Positions 26,969 to 35,526 of a stretch of DNA of 64,000 nt are shown piece by piece; position 1 is the first letter of the stretch; every line of letters begins with the position of its first letter. Under the pieces are notes generated by a model, which was not told the DNA's origin, ran no database searches, and saw only the letters and a list, made by a program, of their open reading frames with translations. Position numbers and translations under genes: made by a program. Location: assembly GCF_003130705.1 (NCBI RefSeq), contig NZ_CP021354.1, positions 558,001 to 622,000 on the forward strand, read 5' to 3'. The DNA is from Rhodococcus oxybenzonivorans. GTDB lineage: Bacteria > Actinomycetota > Actinomycetes > Mycobacteriales > Mycobacteriaceae.

Positions 26969-28270
26969 CTATGACCACCACGGGCGGAGCGGGACATGCG
27001 CTTCACCCTTCGGCCCGAGCTTGACGGCGAGGACCTGGTGCAGCTGCACGACGTTGCGTTCGAACCCGAGCCGCGACCCGGCCATGTAGAGGCCCCATAC
27101 GCGTGCGGTTCCTTCACCCACGTCGGCGACGCAGGCGTCCCAGTTGTCGACGAGGTTCTGGCACCACCCGGCGAGGGTGAGTGCGTAGTGTTCGCGCAGG
27201 TTCTCCTCGTGCCGGACTTCGAGGCCCACGTTCTGGATCTCGGAGATGATGCGACCCGAGCCGGTGAGTTCGCCGTCGGGAAAAACGTACCGGTCGATGA
27301 AGCCACCGGCGCGCGCCTGACTGCGATTGTCGGGACGGGTGATGCAGTGGTTGAGAAGCCGCCCGCCCTCCCGCAGTTTGTCTTTCAGCAGGGTGAAGTA
27401 GGCGGGGTAGTTGCCGACGCCGATGTGCTCGGTGAGGCCGATCGACGAGATGGCGTCGAAGCCGGTTTCGGGCACGTCGCGGTAGTCGGAGAACCGGACT
27501 TCGGCGAGGTCGGACAGGCCCTCTTCGGCGATGGCCTTCTGCGCCCACTCGGCTTGCTCGCGCGACAGGGTGGCGCCGATGACCTTGACGCCGCGCCGGG
27601 CCGCGTACCGAACCATCGAACCCCAGCCGCACCCGATGTCGAGCAGCCGGTCACCAGGCTGGAGGCCGAGTTTCTCGAACACCAGCCGGTACTTGTTGTC
27701 CTGCGCTTCTTCCAGGGTCTGCTCGGTGTTCTCGTAGCACGCGCACGTGTACGTCATGGAGGGACCGAGGACGTACTCGTAGAAGGTGTTCGAGACGTCG
27801 TAGTGGTGGTGGATCACTTCGGCGTCGCGCGCCTTGGAGTGCCGCAGGCCTTCGGCGACGCGACGCCACCGCGGGAGATGTTCCTGCGGGGGAGGGGCGA
27901 TGGGCCGTAAGAGGTCCCAACCGAGCGAACGGGTGATGGCCGCGAGCGTCAGCGCCGACGGACGACGGAAATGCAGTTCGTCACCCATGACCCGGAGAAT
28001 CTCGTAGGGGTCGCCGGGGTGGACGCCGCGTGCTTCGAGGTCGCCGGACACGTAGGCCCGGGCCATCCCGAGATCACCGGGGGCGGTTGCCAGGTAGGTG
28101 GTTCCGCGGGTGGACTTGAGGTGCAGGCCGTAGGGCGCATCCTCGGGTCCGGCGGCACTGCCGTCGTATGCGGTGAACCGCAACGGGAGCATGCCGTCGG
28201 AGAGAGTCTCGAGAATCTCCGCGATGGTCAGCTTCCGGTCTTGTGTGCGGGGAGCTTTCAGAGTTGTCAT
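26969..28270 (-). CDS. SAM-dependent methyltransferase of the cyclopropane-synthase family
   Basis: 433 residues with the CfaS/mycolic-methyltransferase core: HYDVSNTFYEYVLGPSMTYTCA and the SAM-binding loop LLDIGCGWGSMVRYAA (about residues 200-220). IGLTEHIGVGNYPAYF supplies the conserved Glu-His. It is the homologue of M. tuberculosis Rv3720. Enzymes of this group methylate the double bond of unsaturated acyl chains in phospholipids. Paired with an FAD protein it fits the two-step route to 10-methyl branched acids. Its start overlaps the FAD gene's stop by four bases (28267-28270), so the operon reads FAD protein first. Confidence 0.88.
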   Translation of the reverse strand: MTTLKAPRTQDRKLTIAEILETLSDGMLPLRFTAYDGSAAGPEDAPYGLHLKSTRGTTYLATAPGDLGMARAYVSGDLEARGVHPGDPYEILRVMGDELHFRRPSALTLAAITRSLGWDLLRPIAPPPQEHLPRWRRVAEGLRHSKARDAEVIHHHYDVSNTFYEYVLGPSMTYTCACYENTEQTLEEAQDNKYRLVFEKLGLQPGDRLLDIGCGWGSMVRYAARRGVKVIGATLSREQAEWAQKAIAEEGLSDLAEVRFSDYRDVPETGFDAISSIGLTEHIGVGNYPAYFTLLKDKLREGGRLLNHCITRPDNRSQARAGGFIDRYVFPDGELTGSGRIISEIQNVGLEVRHEENLREHYALTLAGWCQNLVDNWDACVADVGEGTARVWGLYMAGSRLGFERNVVQLHQVLAVKLGPKGEAHVPLRPWWS

Positions 28271-29751
28271 CGACGTTGCACCGCCTTGGAGAAGAGGTCC
28301 AGTAACCGGGAATCGGGATCGTAGTGCTTTTTCAGTTCGGTGTATCGATCGCCGCCGTAGTAGAGGCGCTCGAAATCCGCTCGTGAGTAATAGGAGTCAG
28401 AGTAGAGGGACTTGTGTCCGTCGAAGTCGCTGACCTTGTCCTCGATGAGCCGGTTGGCCGCCCCTTCGGGCTCTCCGGGCCGGATGGGCACCGACGACCA
28501 GAAGCCGATGTTCACATAGGTGCGTTTCGGTTCGAGGGGATAGAGAGGCCACGGTCGCTGCGACGACGCTCCGGCGGGCGCAGGTTCACGCAAGCGCAAC
28601 GGGCACAACCACAACGGTTCGATGGGGATCTCGTCGAGAAACCATCGAACGAAGTCGGCGGTGCGCTCGATGGGTACTTCCACGTCCTGCACGACCCGCT
28701 CACGTGGGGGATTGCCCTTCCGCTTCTCGAGACGGTCACCGATGTCGTACTTGTGGTCGAGCGCGATGAGCTTCCAGTAGAAGCTGCTACGGAGAAGCTT
28801 CTTGGGCCACAACCTGCGGATCGTCGGATTCTGCGCGCCGAACGCACGCGAGCACCAGAACCAGTCGGTGTCCCACCGCCACAGGTAATCTCGGGTCGTC
28901 AATTTGTCCGTTTTGGGATGGTTCACCGAAGCGTGCTGAATGGACCGGTAGAAGATGTTGCGACCGGTGTAGTCGCTGACCGCACCGCCCTCGTCGGTCT
29001 GGTTGCCCAGCGTCAGATAGCTTTCGGATGCGGTGAACACCACGCCGTCCACGTAGTCGACGGGGATTCCGTCGTAGGTCCGGTCGCCGACGATCCGGTC
29101 CATCGTCGATTGCAGTTCGTCGAGTGAATCGAAACGCAGGTGTCGCAGTGCCACATACCGTTTGACGGGCTCGAGCTCGATTCGCAGGCGGGTCGAATAT
29201 CCCAGTGTGCCGTACGAATTGGGGAAACCCCAGAACAGATCGGAGTGCCGGCCCTCCGGCGTGGCGGTGATGATGTCGCCGCTCCCGGTCAGAACATCGA
29301 TCTCGAGCACGGACTCGTGGGGCAGGCCGTTGCGGAACGACGTCGACTCGATCCCGAGCCCGGTTACCGCGCCCCCCAAAGTGATTGTCTTGAGCTGCGG
29401 AACCACCAGCGGTGCCAGCCCGTACGGCAGGGTGGCGTCCACGAGGTCCTCGTACGTGCACATCCCCGCGACATCTGCTGTCTGCGCCTGCGGATCGACG
29501 GAGATGACCCCGCCGAGGCCGGAGACATCGAGTCCTGGGGCGGTAGTGTGTGCGCGAGCCCGAAACAGATTGGACGTCTTCTTGGCGAGTCGTACGTCGG
29601 CGTCCGAAGGGATCGCGCGATACGACGCGAGTAACCGTTCGACACCGGCGCGGTGAGCATCGATCCCGGTCAGGGGCGATGTGCGATGCGCACGGGAGGG
29701 GCGTCCACCCGCCCGCATGCTTTTCAGTAGTTCAACCGAAGAGGCAGCCAC
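28267..29751 (-). CDS. FAD-binding oxidoreductase (DIMINUTO/24-sterol-reductase-like)
   Basis: 494 residues. PCMH-type FAD-binding domain in the first half: TSNLFRARAHTTAPGLDVSG, DPQAQTADVAGMCTYEDLVD, PLVVPQLKTITLGGAVTGLG and NSYGTLGYSTRLRIEL. The C-terminal half carries the substrate cap (LWRWDTDWFWCSRAF). It is the Rv3719 homologue and immediately precedes the Rv3720-like methyltransferase with a 4-base overlap. Paralogous pairs (reported as BfaA/BfaB or TmsA/TmsB) make 10-methylstearate by methylating an alkene and then reducing the methylene product. By position and family this protein would be the reductase, but I cannot separate the true pair from its paralogues. Confidence 0.88.
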   Translation of the reverse strand: MAASSVELLKSMRAGGRPSRAHRTSPLTGIDAHRAGVERLLASYRAIPSDADVRLAKKTSNLFRARAHTTAPGLDVSGLGGVISVDPQAQTADVAGMCTYEDLVDATLPYGLAPLVVPQLKTITLGGAVTGLGIESTSFRNGLPHESVLEIDVLTGSGDIITATPEGRHSDLFWGFPNSYGTLGYSTRLRIELEPVKRYVALRHLRFDSLDELQSTMDRIVGDRTYDGIPVDYVDGVVFTASESYLTLGNQTDEGGAVSDYTGRNIFYRSIQHASVNHPKTDKLTTRDYLWRWDTDWFWCSRAFGAQNPTIRRLWPKKLLRSSFYWKLIALDHKYDIGDRLEKRKGNPPRERVVQDVEVPIERTADFVRWFLDEIPIEPLWLCPLRLREPAPAGASSQRPWPLYPLEPKRTYVNIGFWSSVPIRPGEPEGAANRLIEDKVSDFDGHKSLYSDSYYSRADFERLYYGGDRYTELKKHYDPDSRLLDLFSKAVQRR

Positions 29752-29963
29752 ACCCTGACGCTATCCCTCTCGGCGGATTGAAGCCACGCATATCGCCGCG
29801 GCGGGCCGAAGATTCACACAAATGTCTCACCAACGCGCGGGTCGTGACAGCGATCCGGTGACCTAGCTCACAATCGATTGCTGCGCCGTCACCGATGTCC
29901 GCATTCGAGAGGCAGGATGGTGAGGGAAGATACCGTACGAACCGTACTAGAGGAGTCAGAACA

Positions 29964-30398
29964 GTGGGCCAGGTCAGCGCGAGCAGTTCGATTACCGTCG
30001 CAGCCACGCCGGAGAAGGTGCTTGCGGCCTTGTCGGACTACGAGACGGTGCGTCCCCGCATCCTGTCGGAGCACTACCGGGACTACCGCGTTCTCGAGGG
30101 CGGGCAGGGCACCGGCACCGTGGCGCAGTGGACGTTGAAGGCCACCGAGAAGCGGTCGCGTGACATCAAGGCGACCGTCACCGTGGCAGGCGACACGATC
30201 ACGGAGACGGATGCTAATTCTTCGCTCGTCACTACCTGGGTGGTCGTACCGAGCGGGTCCGGCTCGACCGTCACGACCACCACACAATGGAAGGGTGCGG
30301 GCGGCATCGGCGGCTTCTTCGAGAAGACCTTCGCCCCGCTGGGCCTGAAGAAGATCCAGGCAACGGTACTCGCCAATCTGGAGCGTGAACTCGCCTGA
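29964..30398 (+). CDS. SRPBCC-family (START-like) protein
   Basis: 144 residues forming a helix-grip fold: SSSITVAATPEKVLAALSDY at the start, YRDYRVLEGGQGTGTVAQWT, and the C-terminal helix GFFEKTFAPLGLKKIQATVL. The Rv3718c homologue in the conserved block. A hydrophobic-ligand-binding role is typical; the ligand is not known. GTG at 29964 follows AGGAG at 29951. Transcribed divergently from the FAD protein and ends at a hairpin. Confidence 0.82.
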   Translation: MGQVSASSSITVAATPEKVLAALSDYETVRPRILSEHYRDYRVLEGGQGTGTVAQWTLKATEKRSRDIKATVTVAGDTITETDANSSLVTTWVVVPSGSGSTVTTTTQWKGAGGIGGFFEKTFAPLGLKKIQATVLANLERELA

Positions 30399-30407
30399 CC
30401 GTCCCTT

Positions 30408-30431
30408 CCTGCCCGGCCCCTGCCGGGCAGG
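30408..30431 (+). terminator. Terminator after the SRPBCC gene
   Basis: Perfect 10-bp GC stem (CCTGCCCGGC at 30408-30417 with GCCGGGCAGG at 30422-30431), loop four, ten bases after the stop. Confidence 0.7.
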
Positions 30432-30550
30432 GGGATGAGGCCGCTCGCGACTGCCCGTGAGGTGGTGCGTGCTGCCTGGTTCGTCGGCGTGAGGCCACCT
30501 CGGCGGCGACCGTCTACGCTGGCAGGGTAACCGCAGAAAGGACCACGTCA

Positions 30551-30889
30551 GTGCAACCAGGTGGACAGCCCGACATGTCGCAGCTTCTGGCGCAGGCACA
30601 GCAGATGCAGCAGCAGCTGATGGCCGCGCAACAGGAGATGGCCGAAGCCGAGGTCACCGGGCAGGCCGGTGGTGGACTCGTCACTGCGACCGTCAAAGGC
30701 ACAGGTGAAGTAGTCGGTCTGAAGATCGACCCGAAGGTCGTCGATCCCGACGACGTCGAAACGTTGCAGGACCTGGTGATCGGCGCCATCGAGGACGCGT
30801 CGAACAAGGCGCAGCAGATCGCGGCGGAGAAGCTCGGTCCGCTGGCAGGTGGATTGGGCGGAGGCCTGCCCGGTCTTCCCGGCTTCTAG
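30551..30889 (+). CDS. YbaB/EbfC nucleoid-associated protein
   Basis: 112 residues. The N-terminal helix is Gln/Met rich ([20 protein letters not shown]), then the beta sheet [21 protein letters not shown] and a final helix ([20 protein letters not shown]), ending in a Gly/Pro/Leu tail. This is the DNA-binding YbaB fold. It lies ten bases before recR, a gene pair seen across bacteria. GTG at 30551 follows GAAAGGA. Confidence 0.92.
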   Translation: MQPGGQPDMSQLLAQAQQMQQQLMAAQQEMAEAEVTGQAGGGLVTATVKGTGEVVGLKIDPKVVDPDDVETLQDLVIGAIEDASNKAQQIAAEKLGPLAGGLGGGLPGLPGF

Positions 30890-30898
30890 AGGTCCGGC

Positions 30899-31507
30899 GT
30901 GTACGAGGGGCCGGTCCAGGACCTGATCGACGAACTCGGCAAGCTGCCCGGTGTCGGGCCGAAGAGTGCCCAACGCATCGCGTTTCACCTGCTCAGCGTC
31001 GAACCTTCCGAGATTCAGCGGCTCGAGAACGCCTTGGAGCGGGTCCGTGACGGCGTTCAGTTCTGCGTGGTGTGCGGCACCGTATCCGACAAGGAGTACT
31101 GCCGGATCTGCGCCGACCCCCGCCGGGACCGCACGGTGATCTGCGTGGTGGAGGAACCGAAGGACGTGCAGGCGGTGGAGCGGACCCGTGAGTTCAAGGG
31201 TCGCTATCACGTACTCGGGGGTGCCCTCGACCCCCTGTCGGGTATCGGCCCCGACCAGCTTCGCATTCGAGAGTTGCTGGGGCGCATCGCGAATCAGGAG
31301 GACGGGGTCGACGTCTCCGAGGTCATCATCGCCACCGATCCCAACACCGAGGGTGAAGCCACCGCCACGTATCTGGTGCGCATGCTTCGGGACTTTCCGG
31401 GGCTGACGGTCAGTCGGCTCGCATCGGGGCTGCCGATGGGCGGCGACCTCGAGTTCGCCGACGAACTGACCCTGGGCCGAGCGTTGTCCGGAAGACGCAC
31501 ACTGTGA
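30899..31507 (+). CDS. recR: Recombination mediator RecR
   Basis: 202 residues. RecFOR gap repair protein. N-terminal helix-hairpin-helix ([20 protein letters not shown]), the four-Cys zinc module ([16 protein letters not shown]), and a Toprim domain ([15 protein letters not shown]) with the [17 protein letters not shown] segment ([15 protein letters not shown]). GTG start at 30899; the stop overlaps the start of the following TetR gene (GTGA). Confidence 0.94.
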   Translation: MYEGPVQDLIDELGKLPGVGPKSAQRIAFHLLSVEPSEIQRLENALERVRDGVQFCVVCGTVSDKEYCRICADPRRDRTVICVVEEPKDVQAVERTREFKGRYHVLGGALDPLSGIGPDQLRIRELLGRIANQEDGVDVSEVIIATDPNTEGEATATYLVRMLRDFPGLTVSRLASGLPMGGDLEFADELTLGRALSGRRTL

Positions 31508-32094
31508 CGTCCGAGCCGACCGCGATGCCCGAACGCACTGCGACCGCACCTGCGAAACGCACAGCCGAGCAGTCGAGGTCGCTCATCGTCGATGCGGCGG
31601 GGCGGGCATTCGCCACCAGGCCCTATCGTGAGATCACTCTCAAAGACATTGCCGACGATGCGGGGGTCAGCGCCCCGCTCATCATCAAATACTTCGGGTC
31701 CAAAGAGCAGTTGTTCGACACCCTCGTCGATTTCCGGGGGGCCGCCGACATGATATTCAATGGCCCACTGGATGGGCTGGGCGAGCGAATGGTGTCGATG
31801 TTCGCGCGTCCGATGGAATCGTACAAACCGCTGTCGTTGAACATTCTGTTCATGAGCGGGGCCAGCGAGGAGCGGGGCCGCAAGCTGCGCGCCAACTACT
31901 CCTCGCAGATGATCGATGCGCTGGCGACACGCTTGACCGGCCCGGATGCGCGGCTGCGCGCGGAACTGGTGATGTCGATGTTGACCGGTCTCGCGGTGAT
32001 GCGCCGCAAGATGATGCAGGAGTATGCCTCCGGTTCGCCGGAGGAGGTGGTGGCGCACTACGCCCCACTGGTGCAGCAGCTGCTCGACCCCTGA
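31504..32094 (+). CDS. TetR-family regulator, translationally coupled to recR
   Basis: 196 residues. Helix-turn-helix at residues 38-62 ([20 protein letters not shown], then [11 protein letters not shown]). GTG at 31504 overlaps recR's TGA. The C-terminal ligand domain is not assigned. A perfect 19+19-base palindrome follows 14 bases after its stop, directly before the drug-exporter gene, so the exporter is its likely target. Confidence 0.85.
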   Translation: MTSEPTAMPERTATAPAKRTAEQSRSLIVDAAGRAFATRPYREITLKDIADDAGVSAPLIIKYFGSKEQLFDTLVDFRGAADMIFNGPLDGLGERMVSMFARPMESYKPLSLNILFMSGASEERGRKLRANYSSQMIDALATRLTGPDARLRAELVMSMLTGLAVMRRKMMQEYASGSPEEVVAHYAPLVQQLLDP

Positions 32095-32108
32095 CAGTTC
32101 GGCTTGCG

Positions 32109-32152
32109 TGGTAAATGGCTGTTCACCTAAAGTGGTGAACAGCCATTTACCA
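32109..32152. promoter_or_regulatory. 44-bp perfect palindrome, probable operator of the MFS gene
   Basis: Arms 32109-32127 and 32134-32152 (TGGTAAATGGCTGTTCACC and its complement) are perfect over 19 bases with a six-base spacer TAAAGT. It is AT-richer than its surroundings, has no U-tract, and lies between tetR and the exporter, 19 bases before the latter. This size suits two overlapping TetR dimers. Confidence 0.65.
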
Positions 32153-32170
32153 ACTGTACGGGGGTGACGC

Positions 32171-33643
32171 GTGACGATTTCGTTGCCACGGCCGTTGTCT
32201 TCGATGCCGCGGGCGTCGTCGGCACGCGCGGCGGCCGAGCCGCAGTCCCTCCCAGTTGGATCCCGATTCCTTCTCCCCATTCTCGCCTTCGCCGGGGTGT
32301 TCCAAGCTGTACTGCAGACGGTGATGGTGCCGCTGCTCCCGAGCATGCCGGCGTTCACCGGCGCCGGGACGACGTCGGTGTCCTGGCTGATCACGGCGAC
32401 TCTGCTCGTCGGCGCGGTGGTCACTCCCATTTTCGGGCGCCTCGCGGACATGTATGGAAAGAAGCGAATGCTGATGGCGGCGTTCGTCATCATGACGCTG
32501 GGCGCAGTGCTGTGCGCGGTTACCTCCGACATCGGACTGCTGATCTTCGCGCGCGGACTGCAGGGCGTCGGCGGCGCGGTTATCCCGATCGGTATTTCGA
32601 TCCTCCGCGACGAACTGCCGCCGGAGAAGGTGCACCGCGCAATCGCGATGATGAGTTCCACCCTCGGCATCGGCACGGCCCTGGGCCTGCCGTTCGCGGC
32701 TGCCATCGCCGAATATTCCCATTGGCACGTTCTCTTCTGGGTGATCGCAGCGATCGGGTTGGCGGTCACCACGGCGGCGGCGTTGTTCATCCGCGAATCG
32801 GCGGTGCGCTCCGGCGGACGCTTCGACGGGGTCGGCGCGGTCGGGCTGACGGCCGCACTGGTCAGCTTGCTGGTGCCGATCACGCAGGGCAGTTCGTGGG
32901 GCTGGTCGAGTCCCGCGGTGCTGGGCATGTTCGCGTCTTCGGTGTTTCTGTTCGCGTTGTGGGGCTACCAGCAGTTGCGCAACCGGAATCCGCTGATAGA
33001 CCTGCGAGTCTCTGCACGCCGGTCGGTTCTCCTGCCGCACGGAACCGCACTTCTCGTCGGGTTCGCCTTCTATGGCAACGCGCTCATCACGACACAGCTG
33101 CTACAGGCGCCGCGGAGTGGAGCCGGATACGGACTGACGATCCTGCAGGCTGCGGTGTGCCAGCTGCCCACCAGTCTGTCGATGATCGTCTTCGCCCAGG
33201 TCGGGGCGAGTGTGACCGCGCGGTTCGGGTCGAAGGTGACGATCCTCGCCGGAGCCGTGTGTCTCGTTGCCGGTTACTCGCTACATGCTGTGCCGGGTAA
33301 GGAGTTGTGGTTGGTGATCACGGCGTTGGGTGTCGCAGCCATCGGCACGGCACTGGTCTACAGCACGCTGCCGATGCTGATCGTGCGCGCCGCGCCCGCG
33401 ACCCAGATGGCCGCGGCCAATGGTGTGAACGTCCTGCTGCGGACGATGGGCACCACCATGTGCAGCGCAGTGGTCGCGTCGGTTCTCGCGGCCGGCGTGG
33501 TGGGCGGGACCGCCACTTCAGGGTCATTCTCGCTGGCGTACGGGGTGTGTGCGGTGTTGGCCGTCTTGGTGTTCGCCGTCTCGCTCGCGTTGCCGGGTCA
33601 TGTCCGGTCGCAAAAAAATGTGATGGAACCGCTTGTGACGTAG
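32171..33643 (+). CDS. MFS drug exporter (DHA2-like)
   Basis: 490 residues, about 14 membrane helices, proton-coupled efflux. Motif A in the loop 2-3 (GRLADMYGKKRMLM), motif C-like GLPFAAAIAEYSHWHVLFW, and the duplicated DHA2 layout. A 30-residue cytoplasmic start precedes the first helix. GTG at 32171 is preceded by GGGGGTGA. Tied to the adjacent TetR by the palindrome at 32109. Its substrate is unknown. It ends at a terminator shared with the convergent ArsR gene. Confidence 0.88.
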   Translation: MTISLPRPLSSMPRASSARAAAEPQSLPVGSRFLLPILAFAGVFQAVLQTVMVPLLPSMPAFTGAGTTSVSWLITATLLVGAVVTPIFGRLADMYGKKRMLMAAFVIMTLGAVLCAVTSDIGLLIFARGLQGVGGAVIPIGISILRDELPPEKVHRAIAMMSSTLGIGTALGLPFAAAIAEYSHWHVLFWVIAAIGLAVTTAAALFIRESAVRSGGRFDGVGAVGLTAALVSLLVPITQGSSWGWSSPAVLGMFASSVFLFALWGYQQLRNRNPLIDLRVSARRSVLLPHGTALLVGFAFYGNALITTQLLQAPRSGAGYGLTILQAAVCQLPTSLSMIVFAQVGASVTARFGSKVTILAGAVCLVAGYSLHAVPGKELWLVITALGVAAIGTALVYSTLPMLIVRAAPATQMAAANGVNVLLRTMGTTMCSAVVASVLAAGVVGGTATSGSFSLAYGVCAVLAVLVFAVSLALPGHVRSQKNVMEPLVT

Positions 33644-33720
33644 ATCACTCGGGGGTATCGTAAGTAGTGCGGATCGAGGAAATGTACCTGTGAGCAGAGA
33701 AAACTCGTGAAGCAGAGATC

Positions 33721-33750
33721 CGGCCGAGAATGCAGAAGCATTCCCGGCCG
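33721..33750. terminator. Bidirectional terminator between MFS and ArsR genes
   Basis: Stem CGGCCGAGAATGC (33721-33733) with GCATTCCCGGCCG (33738-33750), loop AGAA, a single mismatch in 13 pairs. Lies between convergent genes. Confidence 0.75.
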
Positions 33751-33768
33751 AACCCCTGTCTGGGGTCC

Positions 33769-34095
33769 TTACATCGATTCTGCGATGTTCTTGATAGCTG
33801 CCAGCCGTCGGTCCCACTCGGCACCGATTCGCTCCAGCGTCCGGGCCGTCTTGCCGAGTTCGGCGCCGAGCGCCCGATAGCGGACCTCCCGACCCACCTT
33901 CACCGATTCGACCAACCCACAGGCCTGCAGGGCGGTGAGATGCTTGGCGATCGCCTGCCTCGACACCGGCAGTCGGGTGGCGAGGGACGACGCGGAATGA
34001 TCTGCCCGTCCGAGCTCGGTCAGGATCTCCCAGCGGGTTTCGTCGGACAGGGCCGCGAACACCGAAGCGAGTTCGGCATAGGTGCCCACGGTCAT
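33769..34095 (-). CDS. ArsR-family winged-helix regulator
   Basis: 108 residues. VFAALSDETRWEILTELGRA, then ATRLPVSRQAIAKHLTALQACGLV is the ArsR recognition helix, with the wing VKVGREVRYRALG. No metal-binding cysteine pair, so it senses something other than soft metals. ATG at 34095 overlaps the stop of the upstream AHSA1 gene by four bases. Two 18-bp palindromes upstream of the operon are the likely operators. Confidence 0.88.
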   Translation of the reverse strand: MTVGTYAELASVFAALSDETRWEILTELGRADHSASSLATRLPVSRQAIAKHLTALQACGLVESVKVGREVRYRALGAELGKTARTLERIGAEWDRRLAAIKNIAESM

Positions 34096-34535
34096 GCCTT
34101 CACGCCATGTAGGTAGGCGACCAATTCGTCGAGTTCGGCGTGCCAACCCTGGATGTTGCCTTCGCGCTGCTGGTTCCGTGCGTCCGCGTCGCGGTCGAGG
34201 GTGTCGAATCCAGTCTCGGTCACCGTCAGCTCGGTTCCCGACTCGTGCTCGGCGAGGGTGAACCGGACCAGCGTCGAATTGCCTTCCACAGGATCGGTGT
34301 CTCTGTCGGCCGCCCAGCGGAAACCGAAGCAGTTCGGCTCGTCGACCTCGGTCACGATCGCGCGGGACGTTCCGTGCCCGTCCCAGGTGAACTCTGCTCT
34401 GCCGCCCACGGCGAGGTCGATCTCGGCCTGCTGTCCGAACCATTGGGCGACCTTGTCGGCGTCGGTGATGGCAGCCCAGACTGTCGATCGCGGGGCGCTG
34501 ATGACAACGCTTCGGGTGATGCTCGTCGAATCCAT
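34092..34535 (-). CDS. AHSA1/SRPBCC-family protein
   Basis: 147 residues, helix-grip fold: TRSVVISAPRSTVWAAITDA, VAQWFGQQAEIDLAVGGRAEF, LTVTETGFD. Ends with the amphipathic C-terminal helix GWHAELDELVAYL. Very frequently paired with a small ArsR protein in actinobacteria, as here. Function unknown; a stress or detoxification role is inferred. ATG at 34535 opens MDSTSITRSV. Confidence 0.85.
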   Translation of the reverse strand: MDSTSITRSVVISAPRSTVWAAITDADKVAQWFGQQAEIDLAVGGRAEFTWDGHGTSRAIVTEVDEPNCFGFRWAADRDTDPVEGNSTLVRFTLAEHESGTELTVTETGFDTLDRDADARNQQREGNIQGWHAELDELVAYLHGVKA

Positions 34536-34562
34536 GTCGATTACCTTCCTTCGCGCGGTTTC

Positions 34563-34613
34563 TGCAACTCAATGGTTGCATGCCCACTTGACTTCTGCAA
34601 CCCAACGGTTGCA
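34563..34613 (-). promoter_or_regulatory. Tandem ArsR operators
   Basis: Two 18-base sites, TGCAACTCAATGGTTGCA (34563-34580) and TGCAACCCAACGGTTGCA (34596-34613), 33 bases apart start to start, about 28 bases before the AHSA1 start. Each is an imperfect inverted repeat TGCAAC...GGTTGCA. Confidence 0.75.
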
Positions 34614-34633
34614 TCAAGTGACGCCACTGACGG

Positions 34634-34642
34634 TTATCCACA
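34634..34642 (+). promoter_or_regulatory. DnaA-box-like site TTATCCACA
   Basis: A perfect match to the DnaA consensus, followed by CCTGTGG which makes a partial palindrome. It stands alone in the gap before the GatD gene; functional meaning unknown. Confidence 0.4.
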
Positions 34643-34815
34643 GCCTGTGGAGAGGCTGTGTGTGATTTCTGCCGCCCGATCGCGCCGCGAAGATCGGCGG
34701 GATCGTCGCAGTGCAGAACGACGAATGGACGGCATTGTCGGCACAGGGAACCGCCCTCGGACCCGTCCCGGGTCAGAGGGTTCGATCGGCGCAGCGTGGG
34801 ACTACTCCCGCCGGA

Positions 34816-35526
34816 CTACACGCGCAGGCGTTCCCGGCGCAGCTGCTCGACTTCGGGGAGGTCGAGGGTGGGGAGTTCGTCGACGCCGAGGGCTCGCTTC
34901 AAAATGAGGTCGGCGAGTTCGGGATTGCGGGCCAGCGCCGGTCCGTGCATGTACGTGCCGATCACGGAACCCTGGACGACGCCCTCTTGTCCATCTCCGA
35001 CCCCGTTCCCGACGCCGTGGTTCACGCGGGCGAGGCCGCGCGCGTCGGGGCCGAGAGTCGTTCCACCGCGGTGATTTTCGAATCCTGTGAGCGGCAGAGT
35101 CAAGCCGTCGAGGTGGGGCTTGGTGATCACCTCGCCGATGGACCGGGTGGCCTGCGGAGAGGTGGTGACGTCGAGCATCGACACACCGTCTACGCGTTCG
35201 CCGCTCGATGTCTCGTACCAGTTGCCCAGTACCTGGATGGCGGCGCAGATCGCGAGCACGGGGGCACCGCGTTCGGCGGCCTTCTGGAGTCCGGGATATT
35301 TGGTGAGGTGGCGGGTCGCGAGCCGCTGGGCCGAGTCCTCGGCACCGCCGAGGGTGTAGGCGTCGAGCGATTCGGGGACCGGGTCGTTGAGGGTGATTTC
35401 GACGATCTCGGCGTCGTATCCGCGCATGCGCAGTCGCTGCCGCAGGATGAGAGCATTGCCGCCGTCGCCGTAGGTGCCCATGACGTCGGGGAGTACCAGT
35501 CCGATGCGCACGGTGGAGTCAGACAT
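34816..35526 (-). CDS. gatD: Lipid II amidation glutamine amidotransferase GatD
   Basis: 236 residues, CobB/CobQ-like glutaminase domain that supplies ammonia to MurT for amidating D-Glu in peptidoglycan (lipid II). The nucleophile Cys is in APVLAICAAIQVLG, and the His in GTYMHGPALARNP is the base. Also note the GLVLPDVMGTYGDGGNA start and FENHRGGTT region. Its 5' end overlaps murT by eight bases, so they are one transcription unit, as in M. tuberculosis Rv3712/Rv3713. Confidence 0.9.
   Translation of the reverse strand: MSDSTVRIGLVLPDVMGTYGDGGNALILRQRLRMRGYDAEIVEITLNDPVPESLDAYTLGGAEDSAQRLATRHLTKYPGLQKAAERGAPVLAICAAIQVLGNWYETSSGERVDGVSMLDVTTSPQATRSIGEVITKPHLDGLTLPLTGFENHRGGTTLGPDARGLARVNHGVGNGVGDGQEGVVQGSVIGTYMHGPALARNPELADLILKRALGVDELPTLDLPEVEQLRRERLRV

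Noticed and set aside
34760..34774. GACCCG-TCC-CGGGTC hairpin as the gatD terminator
   Set aside because: Only six base pairs in GC-rich DNA, not distinguishable from chance.
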